DNA from: Eubacteriales bacterium
GTDB lineage: Bacteria > Bacillota_A > Clostridia > Saccharofermentanales > DTU023
Direction of reading: 5' to 3'
NCBI GenBank assembly: GCA_030532185.1
Contig: JAUNLO010000004.1
Location: 3,657 to 67,656 of the forward strand
DNA: 64,000 nt
The notes under the pieces: generated by a model
What the model was told of the DNA's origin: nothing
Seen by the model: only the letters and a program-made list of their open reading frames with translations
Databases searched by the model: none
Part shown: positions 1-8,430 of the stretch, one piece after another
Numbering within the stretch: position 1 is the first letter of the stretch
Layout: every line of letters starts with the position of its first letter
Made by a program: the position numbers and the translations under genes

Positions 1-1755
1 AGCTGGAAGGATTGATTTTCTGTCCCACATTGTCCGTTACTTGAGGACCACAATCTGTGGCCGGTGGCTCAGGGGTTTGGAGGGCTTCCCAGGTGGTCAG
101 GCCGCCTAAAATATTGTGGGCATCAAAGCCTAGGTTACGGAGGATACGTTCAGCGATATAACCGCGTAGACCTACGGCACAGTGGACATTGTATTTTTTA
201 GATTTATCCAGTTCTCCTAGACGGTCGCGTAGTTGGGGGAGGGGGATATTCTTAGCCCCTTCTATCTTGTGCAGGGCAAATTCCACCTCTTCTCTGACGT
301 CTAGGATTTGGGCCTGGCCTGCCTCGAACTCAGCTATGGCTTGGTCCCAGGGCAGGGGGGAACTCAATCCCTCCAGAATATTGCAGGCTGTGAAGCCAGC
401 GAAGTTCACAGGATCCTTAGCTGAACCATAGGGGGGAGCATAGGCTAATTCTAGCTGGGCCAGATCGTAGACTGTAGCCTTAAAGTGGAGGGCGGTGGAG
501 ATTACGTCAATGCGTTTATCGACTCCGTCGTAACCGATGATTTGCGCACCCAAGACGCGGCCATTTTTCAAGGAGAAAATTAGCTTGAGGGTGAGGGGCA
601 GGGCGGCCGGGAAATAGCCGGCGTGGCTCTTGGGATGAATTAGGGAATAGGCATAATCTTGACCAAAACGTTGACCTTGCTTTTGCAGAGTTTTTTCATT
701 GAGGCCGGTTGAGGCACAGCTTAAGTCAAAGATGCGGGCAATGCAGGTCCCTAGGCTGCCTGGATAGGCCAGCTCGATCCGGTCCTGGACCGGGTTTTCC
801 ACCTTACTATCTGCCAGCATGGTGTCAGCAGCTAAACGTCCTTGCTTGTTGGCCGGTCCTGCTAGGGGGACGGCCTTACGGTCGCCAGTTAAAGGGTCGC
901 TTACTTCAATTAGGTCACCTGCCGCATAGATATCGGGATCACTGGTCCTCATATAGGCATCGGTGATGACGTATCCCCGTTCATTCAATTTAAGCCCGGC
1001 TTTTTGGGCCAGCAAATTATTGGGGCGCACACCCAGGGAGAGAATAACCAGGTCAGTCTGAATACGGCTGCCATCATCCAAAAGGACTTCTTGACCATCC
1101 TGCTCGATGGCATGCAGCCCCTTGCCGAGATGCAACTTGACCCCCTGGCAGACCAGTTCATGCTCAATCAATTTAGCCATATCTGGATCATAAGGGGCCA
1201 TGAGCTGGGTTAGCATCTCTACGACTTCCACCTGCAAGCCCAGGCGGACCAGATTTTCCACCATTTCTAATCCAATGAAACCGCCCCCCACTACTACAGC
1301 CTTTTGAGGCTTACGTTCCTCGATATAAGACTTGATACGGTCGACATCGGCTACTGTCCAGAGGGAGAAAACCCGGCTAGCGTTTGCCCCGGTTATGGGA
1401 GGGAGGAAGGGTGAGGATCCGGTAGCCAAGAGGAGCTTGTCATACTTGACGGTCTCAGCTGCTTTACCTTTGCCTTGGACTTGCACGGTATGGGCTGAGG
1501 CATCTAGGTCTATGACTTCAGTATTATCCCAGACTTCAACTCTATATCGCCCCTCAATGGTTTCCTTATCCGAGACAAAGAGGGCATTCCGGTTTTGGAT
1601 TTCCCCTCCAATATAGTAGGGTAGCCCACAGTTGGCATAGGAAACATAGGGACCCCGTTCCAGTAAGATTATACGGGCTTCCTCATCAAGTCGGCGTAAA
1701 CGGGCTGCCGCAGTAGCTCCAGCGGCCACCCCTCCCACGATTAGGTATGTTTGCA
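1..1755 (-). CDS. CoA-disulfide reductase/NADH oxidase-like flavoprotein with C-terminal rhodanese domain (3' partial)
   Basis: Pyridine nucleotide-disulfide oxidoreductase of the CoA-disulfide reductase/NADH oxidase group, fused to a rhodanese domain. The product starts MQTYLIVGGVAAGATAAAR, an N-terminal FAD-binding fold. The redox-active cysteine lies in SYANCGLPYYIGG near residue 43. A second dinucleotide fold is KAVVVGGGFIGLEM, and YAAGD marks the flavin site. After the dimerisation region comes a rhodanese domain with the active-site loop HCAVGLRGY. The frame is still open at base 1, past the rhodanese domain, so a further domain (TusA or DsrE in known relatives) may follow. The ATG at 1755 has GGAGGTACTAAGTA just upstream. 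Known relatives reduce CoA disulfide or sulfur species with NAD(P)H; the substrate here is not shown by the sequence. Divergent from the GNAT gene. Confidence 0.9.
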
Positions 1756-1851
1756 TTACTTAGTACCTCCTTAGCAGCGGGACGTTGGTAGGTCCCTGGC
1801 AGCAGGTCCCCTGGCTTTTGGCTGAGAATTTATGGAACAAGCTGCAGCTAG

Positions 1852-1870
1852 TGTATGCATACATTATAAT
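1852..1870. promoter_or_regulatory. palindrome overlapping a two-way -10 in the divergent flavoprotein/GNAT region
   Basis: TGTATGCATACA (1852-1863) is a perfect 12-base palindrome. It runs into ATTATAAT (1863-1870), which reads TATAAT on both strands. The half TATGCATACA recurs at 1954-1963, across the start codon of the GNAT gene. The arrangement suits an operator over divergent promoters, but no good -35 was found on either side, so this is tentative. Confidence 0.4.
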
Positions 1871-1954
1871 GCTAATTATCTTCATTTAGCATAGCCCCGA
1901 GCTAAGAGGTAGCTACTGGCTTGGGGACAGCCCACGGATAGGGAGAAATAATTT

Positions 1955-2542
1955 ATGCATACACTTACAAGGCCGCAATCTAACTACAGTCAGATTCTGG
2001 AAACTCCCCGGCTCAGGCTCAGACCCTTGAGCCTCGCAGATTTGGACCGGGTTTATAGCTGGGCTTCACAAGAGGAAGTTGCCAAGTATATGTCTTGGCC
2101 TATGCATCGCGATATCGATGATACCCGGGCCTTCTTAAATAGCACCAAGCCAGGCCAGGATTTCGGGGTGGAGCTCAAGTCCCAGGGACTCCTCATTGGT
2201 TCCATCGGTATCTATCCTAAGGAGTATGGCGTAGCAGAAATTGGCTGGTGCCTGCATCCAGATTATCATCAACAAGGCTACGGCACAGAGTGTGCCCAGG
2301 CCCTGGTGAAGTATGGTTTTGAGGACCTAAAACTACATAGACTTTTCGCCCCCTGCGTGGCTCTAAATTATCCTTCTTATCGGGTCATGGAAAATGCGGG
2401 TATGCAAAGAGAGGGGGTCTTGCGGCAGAGCTTTTGGTCTGAGCAGAAGCAGGTCTATTGGGATATGCTCCTATATGCAATTTTAGCTCCGGATTATTTT
2501 GCCAGCCAGGCCGGTGAGAATTCGGTATCACAAGTAGATTAA
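1955..2542 (+). CDS. GNAT family N-acetyltransferase (RimJ/RimL-like)
   Basis: Acetyl-CoA-dependent N-acetyltransferase of 195 residues. It opens with the RimJ/RimL-type segment LETPRLRLRPLSLADLD (about residues 16-32). The acetyl-CoA loop is YHQQGYGTECAQAL, followed by LHRLFAPCVALNYPSYRVMENAGMQ, the usual 'N-x-x-S-x-x-x-x-E-K/N-x-G' end of this subfamily. The ATG is preceded by GGGAGAAA. The true substrate (ribosomal protein, antibiotic, small molecule) cannot be told. The gene is divergent from the flavoprotein and alone before pepT. Confidence 0.85.
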   Translation: MHTLTRPQSNYSQILETPRLRLRPLSLADLDRVYSWASQEEVAKYMSWPMHRDIDDTRAFLNSTKPGQDFGVELKSQGLLIGSIGIYPKEYGVAEIGWCLHPDYHQQGYGTECAQALVKYGFEDLKLHRLFAPCVALNYPSYRVMENAGMQREGVLRQSFWSEQKQVYWDMLLYAILAPDYFASQAGENSVSQVD

Positions 2543-2606
2543 ATGGACAAGGCAGCTAATACTAAGGCCTGACTTATTTGTGTTATGCTAACTTTTAGTT
2601 TCCGGT

Positions 2607-2640
2607 GAGGGGCAAGACTGAGACTTGCCTCTGACCTTCA
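2607..2640 (+). terminator. possible hairpin after the GNAT gene
   Basis: GAGGGGCAAG and CTTGCCTC flank a seven-base loop and pair with one bulged G. Only a weak T-rich tract follows (CTTCATTTTAG). It lies 26 bases before the pepT start, so it could instead act in the pepT leader. Confidence 0.35.
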
Positions 2641-2665
2641 TTTTAGTAGAAAGTAAGGTGTTCTT

Positions 2666-3940
2666 ATGACGAAACTCAGTCGTGACCATGATAGCGAAAT
2701 GCTCCAGTATGCCTTGGACTATTTTGCCGACTATATCTCTTATGACACTAGCTCTAATCCCCACAACCCTGCTTGTCCTTCTAATCCCAGGATTTTCGAT
2801 TTAGCCAAGAAAATCGTGGCGGATTTACATGAACTGGGCATCGCCGCCCGAGTAGATGACCATGCCTATGTCTATGCCAGCCTGCCTGCTAATAGCCAAG
2901 CCCGTTATAAGTTGGGCCTTATTGCTCATATGGACACTTCTCCCGATATGAGTGGAGCAGATATCAAAGCCCGTCGTATCCCTTACACGGGAGAAGCTAT
3001 TGTGCTCAATGCCGACCATCCTGCTTACCAGGCTGGTAGCGAAGACGCCATCCTCCTAGATGAAAAGACTTTTCCCGCCCTTGCTGAATTACGTGGACAG
3101 GACATAGTGGTGACAGATGGTCATAGCCTCCTAGGAGCAGACGATAAGGCCGGTATTGCCGAAATTATGGCCTTGGCCAAATACCTGACCCAGCACCCGG
3201 AAATTCCTCATGGTGAACTGAAGATCGCTTTTACACCTGATGAAGAAATTGGTAGGGGGGCCGACCTATTTGATGTGGCAGCTTTCGGAGCCGACTTAGC
3301 CTTCACCATGGATGGAGCCAAGTTGGGCGAAATGGAGTCGGAAAACTTTAATGCGGCTTCAGCCCGAATTACTGTATCTGGTAGGAACGTGCACCCGGGT
3401 TCTGCTAAGGATCAAATGCGCAATGCCCTGACCCTAGCGGCCGAGTTTATCCTGGCCATGCCTGCCCGGGAAAAACCGGAACATACGGAGGGCTACGAGG
3501 GTTTCTATCATCTCACTGACCTAGTGGGCAGTGTAGAAAAAGCCCAGCTGGACTACATTATTCGGGATTTTGACCTGAATAACTTTCAGGAGCGTAAGCA
3601 ATTCCTGCAAAATTTAGTTGAGCAATTCAATCAGAAGCTGGGTGAGCAAGTCTTTGACCTGGAAATTAATGACTCTTATTTCAACATGAAGGAAAAGATC
3701 CTTCCTTATGCCTTCATGTTGGACTATGCCCGGGAAGCCATGGAAGAGTGTGGTATCACTCCTCTAGAAGTGCCTATCCGGGGCGGCACCGATGGTGCCC
3801 AGCTTTCTTACAAGGGTCTACCCTGTCCCAACCTCTTCGTAGGTGGCGATAATTTCCATGGTCGTTATGAATATCTAGTGGTAGACACCATGGCTAAGGC
3901 CTGCGAGATGCTAGTCAAATTAGTAGCTAAATTTATCTAG
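2666..3940 (+). CDS. pepT: peptidase T (tripeptide aminopeptidase)
   Basis: Zinc-dependent M20-family aminopeptidase of 424 residues, the usual length, which removes the N-terminal residue from tripeptides in the cytosol. Metal and catalytic motifs are in order: AHMDTSPD (H88, D90), LLGADDKAG (bridging Asp near 159), TPDEEIGRGAD (catalytic and metal Glu near 193-194), a dimerisation lid region with GRNVHPGSAKD, and the last ligand in GGDNFHGRYEY. An AAGTAAGGTG ribosome binding site precedes the ATG. The stop is three bases from the stop of the converging flavoprotein. Its peptide substrates would fit the two oligopeptide importers found later in the window, although it is not linked to them. 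Confidence 0.95.
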   Translation: MTKLSRDHDSEMLQYALDYFADYISYDTSSNPHNPACPSNPRIFDLAKKIVADLHELGIAARVDDHAYVYASLPANSQARYKLGLIAHMDTSPDMSGADIKARRIPYTGEAIVLNADHPAYQAGSEDAILLDEKTFPALAELRGQDIVVTDGHSLLGADDKAGIAEIMALAKYLTQHPEIPHGELKIAFTPDEEIGRGADLFDVAAFGADLAFTMDGAKLGEMESENFNAASARITVSGRNVHPGSAKDQMRNALTLAAEFILAMPAREKPEHTEGYEGFYHLTDLVGSVEKAQLDYIIRDFDLNNFQERKQFLQNLVEQFNQKLGEQVFDLEINDSYFNMKEKILPYAFMLDYAREAMEECGITPLEVPIRGGTDGAQLSYKGLPCPNLFVGGDNFHGRYEYLVVDTMAKACEMLVKLVAKFI

Positions 3941-3943
3941 CTT

Positions 3944-5656
3944 TTAGCGAGCTAGGATAGCCTCGGCCACGCGCATGCCGTCCAGGGCTGAGGACACAAT
4001 GCCCCCCGCATAGCCGGCACCTTCGCCTGCGGGATAAAGACCCGGAAGCCCCAGGGCTTCTAAACTAGTCTTGTCCCGCAGGAGGCGGAGGGGAGAGGAG
4101 GATCTGGCCTCAACGCCCGTCAGGAGGGCCTCAGCTGTGTCAAAGCCGGGAAGTTGCCGGCCTAGTTGCTCTATGCCTTCCTTCAGAGCCCGATAAAGAC
4201 TAGGAGGGAAGAGTTCGTGCAGGGGAGCCGCCACTCTGGCAGGTCCTACACTCCCCTGGTAGCTGCCTAATTCACAAGGCCAGCGAGATTGACTAAAGTC
4301 TGCCCAAGTTTGCAGAGGGGCTGTGAAAGGTAAACTCTTGTAGGAGCTCGAGGTCTGCCCTAGCTGGTAGGCCTCCTCTTCTAAATGTTCTTGGAAAATC
4401 ATTCCTGCCAAGGCTTCTTCACCGAAATCGGAAGGTCCGACCGTAGTTAGAACGGCTGAGTTGGCATAGCTGAGATTGCGTGCGTGGTAGGACATACCAT
4501 TCACACAGAGGCGGCCAGGTTCGGAAGAGGCATTCACGACTAAGCCCCCCGGACACATACAGAAGGTGTAGACCGCCCTGCCACTCGCTGCTTGAGTTTT
4601 CAATTGGTAATTGGCAGGAGGAAGGCTAGACAAATCATCCGCCTCCGGAGCCTGGCTTAAGGCCAGGTCTGAAGCCTCATGGTAGCGGCCCTGGTTAATC
4701 AAACTTTGGGGATGTTCGATACGTAGGCCAACAGCAAAGGGTTTAGCGGCCATGGCTAGTCCTAAATCTCTCAATTGGCGAAAAAGAGGACGGGCGGAAT
4801 GTCCCAGGGCTAGAACCAGGATGGGGGTTGTTAAGACTTCATTAAGACCTGATGAATCAACCTGTTCTGAAGTGGGCAGAGACTCTTGGCAGCAAAGCCG
4901 GTAGCTACCCTTCCTATAAGCAATTTCCCTCACTTGAGTATTGAAGTAAAATCGGGCACCCAGGTCCTCCATGGTCTGGCGGAGACGGGGAATAATCCTC
5001 TGCATGAGATCGGTACCTACATGAGGGTGCTGGCGAAAAAGGATATCCCGAGGAGCCCCGTGACGAACCAGAAGCTCCAGATAGGCCCTCTGTCGGGGAT
5101 CCTTAGACCGTGAGGTCAGTTTGCCATCGGAAAAGGTACCGGCTCCCCCTTCGCCGAATTGTACATTGGAGGACGGCTTAAGCTCCCCACTGGACCAAAA
5201 ATCTTGAACTGAGGCTGCTCGTTCCTCTACGGCCTGTCCTTGCTCCAAGATGTAGGGCCTAAGTCCGGCTAAGGCCAAGCCGTAGGCAGCCATTAGCCCG
5301 GCGGGACCGCTGCCCACAACTACCGGAGGCTCGACCAGCCTTTGGCCAGCTCCCGGCTTGGCCTGCTGCCTGATCCTTTGCTCCCATGCCGCCAGCCCCG
5401 GCAAATCTTGCCAGCTGGCATCCTTCACCCTAATTTTGTGCTCAGCCAGGAAGCGTCCGAGCTTAGGTCCCAAGGCTAGCCGGTAATTGTAGCTAAGAGG
5501 TTGCTTGCGGGCATCTAAGGATTGACCCTCAATTTCATAGTCCAGCTGGGGATAGGCCTGGGCAGTCAGCCCCAGGCGGTGACGGAGTGCCTGGTCTAAG
5601 TCCTCCTTGCTGTGGCCTAGACCCAGTTTTAGATTGTGTATTAGTAGCTTTTTCAT
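3944..5656 (-). CDS. FAD-dependent dehydrogenase, COG2509 type
   Basis: Predicted FAD-dependent dehydrogenase of 570 residues, function unknown. The N-terminal approximately 90 residues form the small domain seen in this family. The dinucleotide motif is VVGSGPAGLMAAYGLA near residue 112, followed by EQGQAVEERA and the family motif NVQFGEGGAGTFSDGKL. A flavin-contacting C-terminal end reads GLYPAGEGAGYAGGIVSSA. FCMCPGG holds two cysteines typical of the family. The ATG has no strong Shine-Dalgarno but gives the full family length. It stands alone, converging on pepT. Related sequences are annotated simply as FAD-dependent proteins, so no reaction is assigned. Confidence 0.85.
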   Translation of the reverse strand: MKKLLIHNLKLGLGHSKEDLDQALRHRLGLTAQAYPQLDYEIEGQSLDARKQPLSYNYRLALGPKLGRFLAEHKIRVKDASWQDLPGLAAWEQRIRQQAKPGAGQRLVEPPVVVGSGPAGLMAAYGLALAGLRPYILEQGQAVEERAASVQDFWSSGELKPSSNVQFGEGGAGTFSDGKLTSRSKDPRQRAYLELLVRHGAPRDILFRQHPHVGTDLMQRIIPRLRQTMEDLGARFYFNTQVREIAYRKGSYRLCCQESLPTSEQVDSSGLNEVLTTPILVLALGHSARPLFRQLRDLGLAMAAKPFAVGLRIEHPQSLINQGRYHEASDLALSQAPEADDLSSLPPANYQLKTQAASGRAVYTFCMCPGGLVVNASSEPGRLCVNGMSYHARNLSYANSAVLTTVGPSDFGEEALAGMIFQEHLEEEAYQLGQTSSSYKSLPFTAPLQTWADFSQSRWPCELGSYQGSVGPARVAAPLHELFPPSLYRALKEGIEQLGRQLPGFDTAEALLTGVEARSSSPLRLLRDKTSLEALGLPGLYPAGEGAGYAGGIVSSALDGMRVAEAILAR

Positions 5657-5837
5657 GTCGTCATTATGGCACGGTCGGGCTAGGCCTGCACCCAGCTTCT
5701 ACTTAGCCGGTCTGGCCTAAGTTCTAGCAAATTTTGGGGAGAAGATTACTTATTTTATAGTTAGTAGATGGCAGACCCTCCTGCAAACTGCTAAGATTAA
5801 GACCTGAGTTTACGATACAAGAAAGGAGGCTAGCCGC

Positions 5838-7394
5838 TTGTCTGTATTAAGGGAAAAAATACAGGAGGTTATTGCCTCTGTCCTGCCAGTCAGCCTCTTT
5901 GTGGTTTTGCTGCAAGTGCTCTTCCACCCCCTCAATGGCCTACAATTTGGACAATTCCTCTTTGCCGCCCTAGTCCTTATTCTGGGTATGGCTATCTTCC
6001 TCTTGGGCATTGATATTTCCATTACCCCCATGGGACGCTCCCTTTCTGCCGGTATCGTCCGCCGGTCTAAATTACCCAGTATTCTGGGAGCCGCTTTTGC
6101 CATGGGCTTTCTCATCAATATCGCAGAACCAGATTTGATGATTCTGGCTCGTAACATTAATAGCCTTACGCAAGGCACCATTTCATATAGTCAGCTCATG
6201 GTTGCTATTTCCTTGGGGGTAGGCCTCATGGTTATGTTCAGCTTCCTCCGCTTAATCAAACATATTCGTCTGAAGTATATCTACTTGACCGTATATGGCT
6301 TGAGCTTTTTGCTGGCAGCCCTGAGTCCAGGGGAATACCTAGCCCTGGCCTTTGACTCCTGTGGGGCGACTACAGGGGCCATTACCACTCCCTTCCTTTT
6401 AGCCTTGGCCTTGGGACTGGCAGCGGTTACCCACGACAATAAACGGGATGGGTCGGAGTCTTTTGGCCTGGTGGGTATGGCTTCCTCCGGTGCCGTAATT
6501 GCTGTGCTCATCTTGGGCATCATGTCGGGTGGGTCTGAACTCACCGGTCAGCTGACCTTTCCCGCTGCCAGTGAGAGCTTTTTTGAACCCTTCCGCGAAG
6601 CCTTTCAGCCTATGCTGAGGTCGGCTCTCACAGCTATTTTACCTCTAGCCACTATCTTCTTCGCCATCAATAGCCTGACTAAGGAGACACGCCGGAGGGA
6701 GTATAGTCGTATTATTGTGGGCTTAATTTACTGTATCTTGGGCCTGACCATCTTTACGATGGGGGTGGAGGGAGGCTTTATGCTGTCTGGCCACCTGATT
6801 GCCATGCACATAGTGAATAACTATCAGGCCTGGTATCTCCTCCCTCTAGGCTTTTTCTTAGGTATGACTACTGTCCTGGCGGAACCCGCCGTCCAGGTCT
6901 TAACCAAGCAAATCCAGACTCAGACCTCCGGTACGATTTCCCGTAAATTGGTCATGATTTTCCTCTCAGGTGGTGTGGCCATTGCAGTGGTCTTGGCCAT
7001 GTTGCGTATCCTTGTGCCAGGTCTTGAGCTCTGGTATATTCTTTTGCCGGCCTATATTATCGCTGTGGCCCTAACCTTTGTGACGGGAGACCTCTTCACC
7101 GGTATTGCTTTTGACTCTGGTGGGGTGGTATCAGGCCCTATGACCGCAACCTTTGTCCTGGCCTTCACACAAGGAGCTGCTTATGCCGTAGATCCTGCCA
7201 GTGTTATCCGGAATGGTTACGGGATTATTGCCCTGGTAGCTACTTCGCCCCTCCTAGCCTTGCAGATTTTGGGCCTCATCTATAAGCTGAAGGAAGCAAA
7301 GGAAGCACGCATAGCGGCAGCAGAGCGCCTGCAGGAACAGGCCGAGTCGGGAGGCCAGTCAGCCGCCCAGCAGACTTTAAGTCAAGAGAGTTAG
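5838..7394 (+). CDS. DUF1538 family polytopic membrane protein
   Basis: Integral membrane protein of 518 residues with about 12-14 hydrophobic segments, matching DUF1538 proteins. It is an internal duplication: the first half has AEPDLMILA and FDSCGATTGAITTPF, the second has AEPAVQVLT and FDSGGVVSGPMTATF at equivalent places. Paired motifs of this kind are typical of transporters and channels, but the substrate is unknown. The C-terminal tail is charged and cytosolic. The TTG start at 5838 is chosen because AAGGAGG lies eight bases upstream. It heads an operon with two PII-like genes 9 and 3 bases downstream, which suggests that PII-like proteins gate this membrane protein, by analogy with AmtB-GlnK. 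Confidence 0.88.
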   Translation: MSVLREKIQEVIASVLPVSLFVVLLQVLFHPLNGLQFGQFLFAALVLILGMAIFLLGIDISITPMGRSLSAGIVRRSKLPSILGAAFAMGFLINIAEPDLMILARNINSLTQGTISYSQLMVAISLGVGLMVMFSFLRLIKHIRLKYIYLTVYGLSFLLAALSPGEYLALAFDSCGATTGAITTPFLLALALGLAAVTHDNKRDGSESFGLVGMASSGAVIAVLILGIMSGGSELTGQLTFPAASESFFEPFREAFQPMLRSALTAILPLATIFFAINSLTKETRRREYSRIIVGLIYCILGLTIFTMGVEGGFMLSGHLIAMHIVNNYQAWYLLPLGFFLGMTTVLAEPAVQVLTKQIQTQTSGTISRKLVMIFLSGGVAIAVVLAMLRILVPGLELWYILLPAYIIAVALTFVTGDLFTGIAFDSGGVVSGPMTATFVLAFTQGAAYAVDPASVIRNGYGIIALVATSPLLALQILGLIYKLKEAKEARIAAAERLQEQAESGGQSAAQQTLSQES

Positions 7395-7403
7395 GAGTAA
7401 GCC

Positions 7404-8114
7404 ATGCCACACAGCACATCTCAGACTGAACCAACTGCTATCTCTCATTCTCTCGCAGATTATGAGATTTTAGTCTTCATCCTACCCCAGGATAAATCCA
7501 CCCCCCTGCTTGACTACGTCAGACGGGAGGTACATACAGCTGCTAGTGTCTTCCTGGGTATGGGTAGCCGTCCGGGTAAGCTCTTACGCCTCTTGGGCCT
7601 GAATGCCATTCACCGTGATGTGGTCATGATTATCCAGACGAGGGATCAGGTCGCACGGATTTTAGAGCTGGCTGCAAGCAAGCTGGAGCTCAAGAAGCCG
7701 GGCCATGGTATCGCCTTTACCATTCCCCTCCAATATGTGCATGGTCTACCGGGGCAGACCCTGGAGACTTTTACCGATAACAAGCCCTTCGACTTCAACG
7801 ATACTGCCTATACAGCCCTTTGTTGTATCTTAGATGCGGGCCTGGGGGAAGAAGCCGTTGCCGTGGCTGAAAGTGCGGGAGCCCAGGGTGCTACCTTTTT
7901 GGAAGCCAAGGGTGGGGGCCAGACCTCCAGCCTGCTTTTCGATTTCACCATCGAGCCACAAAAAGACTTCTTGCTGATGATACTTAAGCGTAATTTGTTG
8001 GACAAAGTTGCCGATGCCCTAGACCACCACTTCACCATGGAAAATGAGAATACCGGTATTCAGTATTCCTATCCCTTGACCAAGGTCGTGGGTCTATATG
8101 AGCAGGAGGATTAG
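7404..8114 (+). CDS. tandem PII-like signalling protein
   Basis: Cytosolic protein of 236 residues that reads as two PII-like (ferredoxin-like fold) modules. The first covers about residues 20-115 (DYEILVFILPQ ... GHGIAFTIPLQYVHGL). The second covers about 130-232, with SAGAQGATFLEAKGGG where PII proteins have their glycine-rich T-loop base, and GIQYSYPLTKVVGL as the last strand. PII proteins bind adenine nucleotides and small effectors and dock on membrane transporters. That role is inferred here from position directly after the DUF1538 gene. Ligand residues cannot be assigned with confidence. The ATG follows GGAGTAAGCC. Confidence 0.75.
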   Translation: MPHSTSQTEPTAISHSLADYEILVFILPQDKSTPLLDYVRREVHTAASVFLGMGSRPGKLLRLLGLNAIHRDVVMIIQTRDQVARILELAASKLELKKPGHGIAFTIPLQYVHGLPGQTLETFTDNKPFDFNDTAYTALCCILDAGLGEEAVAVAESAGAQGATFLEAKGGGQTSSLLFDFTIEPQKDFLLMILKRNLLDKVADALDHHFTMENENTGIQYSYPLTKVVGLYEQED

Positions 8115-8117
8115 CTA

Positions 8118-8429
8118 GTGTACCAAGTCTTACATATTTTTCTGCGTCCGGACCTGGTGGATGACCTGCTCAGTTTTGTGGAAGAACAGGGTTCCCTGGG
8201 GGCTACTATTTTGCGCGGACGGGGCACAAGTCACCACCAAGAGCAGCGCTTCTTGAACGTCTGCATCGAGCACCAGATTGCCATGGTCGTTTTAGTGGTG
8301 GAGCAAGTTAAAGTTAAAGCATTAATTCAGGCCCTGGAAGATCACTTCCAGTTTACCGAGCAGGGGGTAGGTTTGCTCTGCACCCTGCCAGCCACGGGCG
8401 TGCGGGGCCTGTCCAGTAGGAGAAATTAA
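8118..8429 (+). CDS. single-domain PII-like protein
   Basis: Small protein of 103 residues in the PII-like fold class: a first strand VLHIFLRPDLVDDLLSF, the glycine-rich SLGATILRGRGTS where PII proteins carry GARGGTVL-type loops, and a final GVGLLCTLPATGVRGL. GTG start at 8118, three bases after the stop of the tandem PII-like gene, with AGGAGGATTAG upstream. It probably works with the tandem protein as a hetero-oligomeric regulator of the DUF1538 membrane protein. That is inference from context; the fold call rests on motif shape and length. Confidence 0.72.
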   Translation: MYQVLHIFLRPDLVDDLLSFVEEQGSLGATILRGRGTSHHQEQRFLNVCIEHQIAMVVLVVEQVKVKALIQALEDHFQFTEQGVGLLCTLPATGVRGLSSRRN

Positions 8430-8430
8430 T

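Noticed and set aside
189..1616. Several plus-strand open frames of 60-94 codons at the left edge
   Set aside because: They are opposite the partial flavoprotein-rhodanese gene, which reads through the whole stretch on the minus strand with FAD, redox-Cys and rhodanese motifs.
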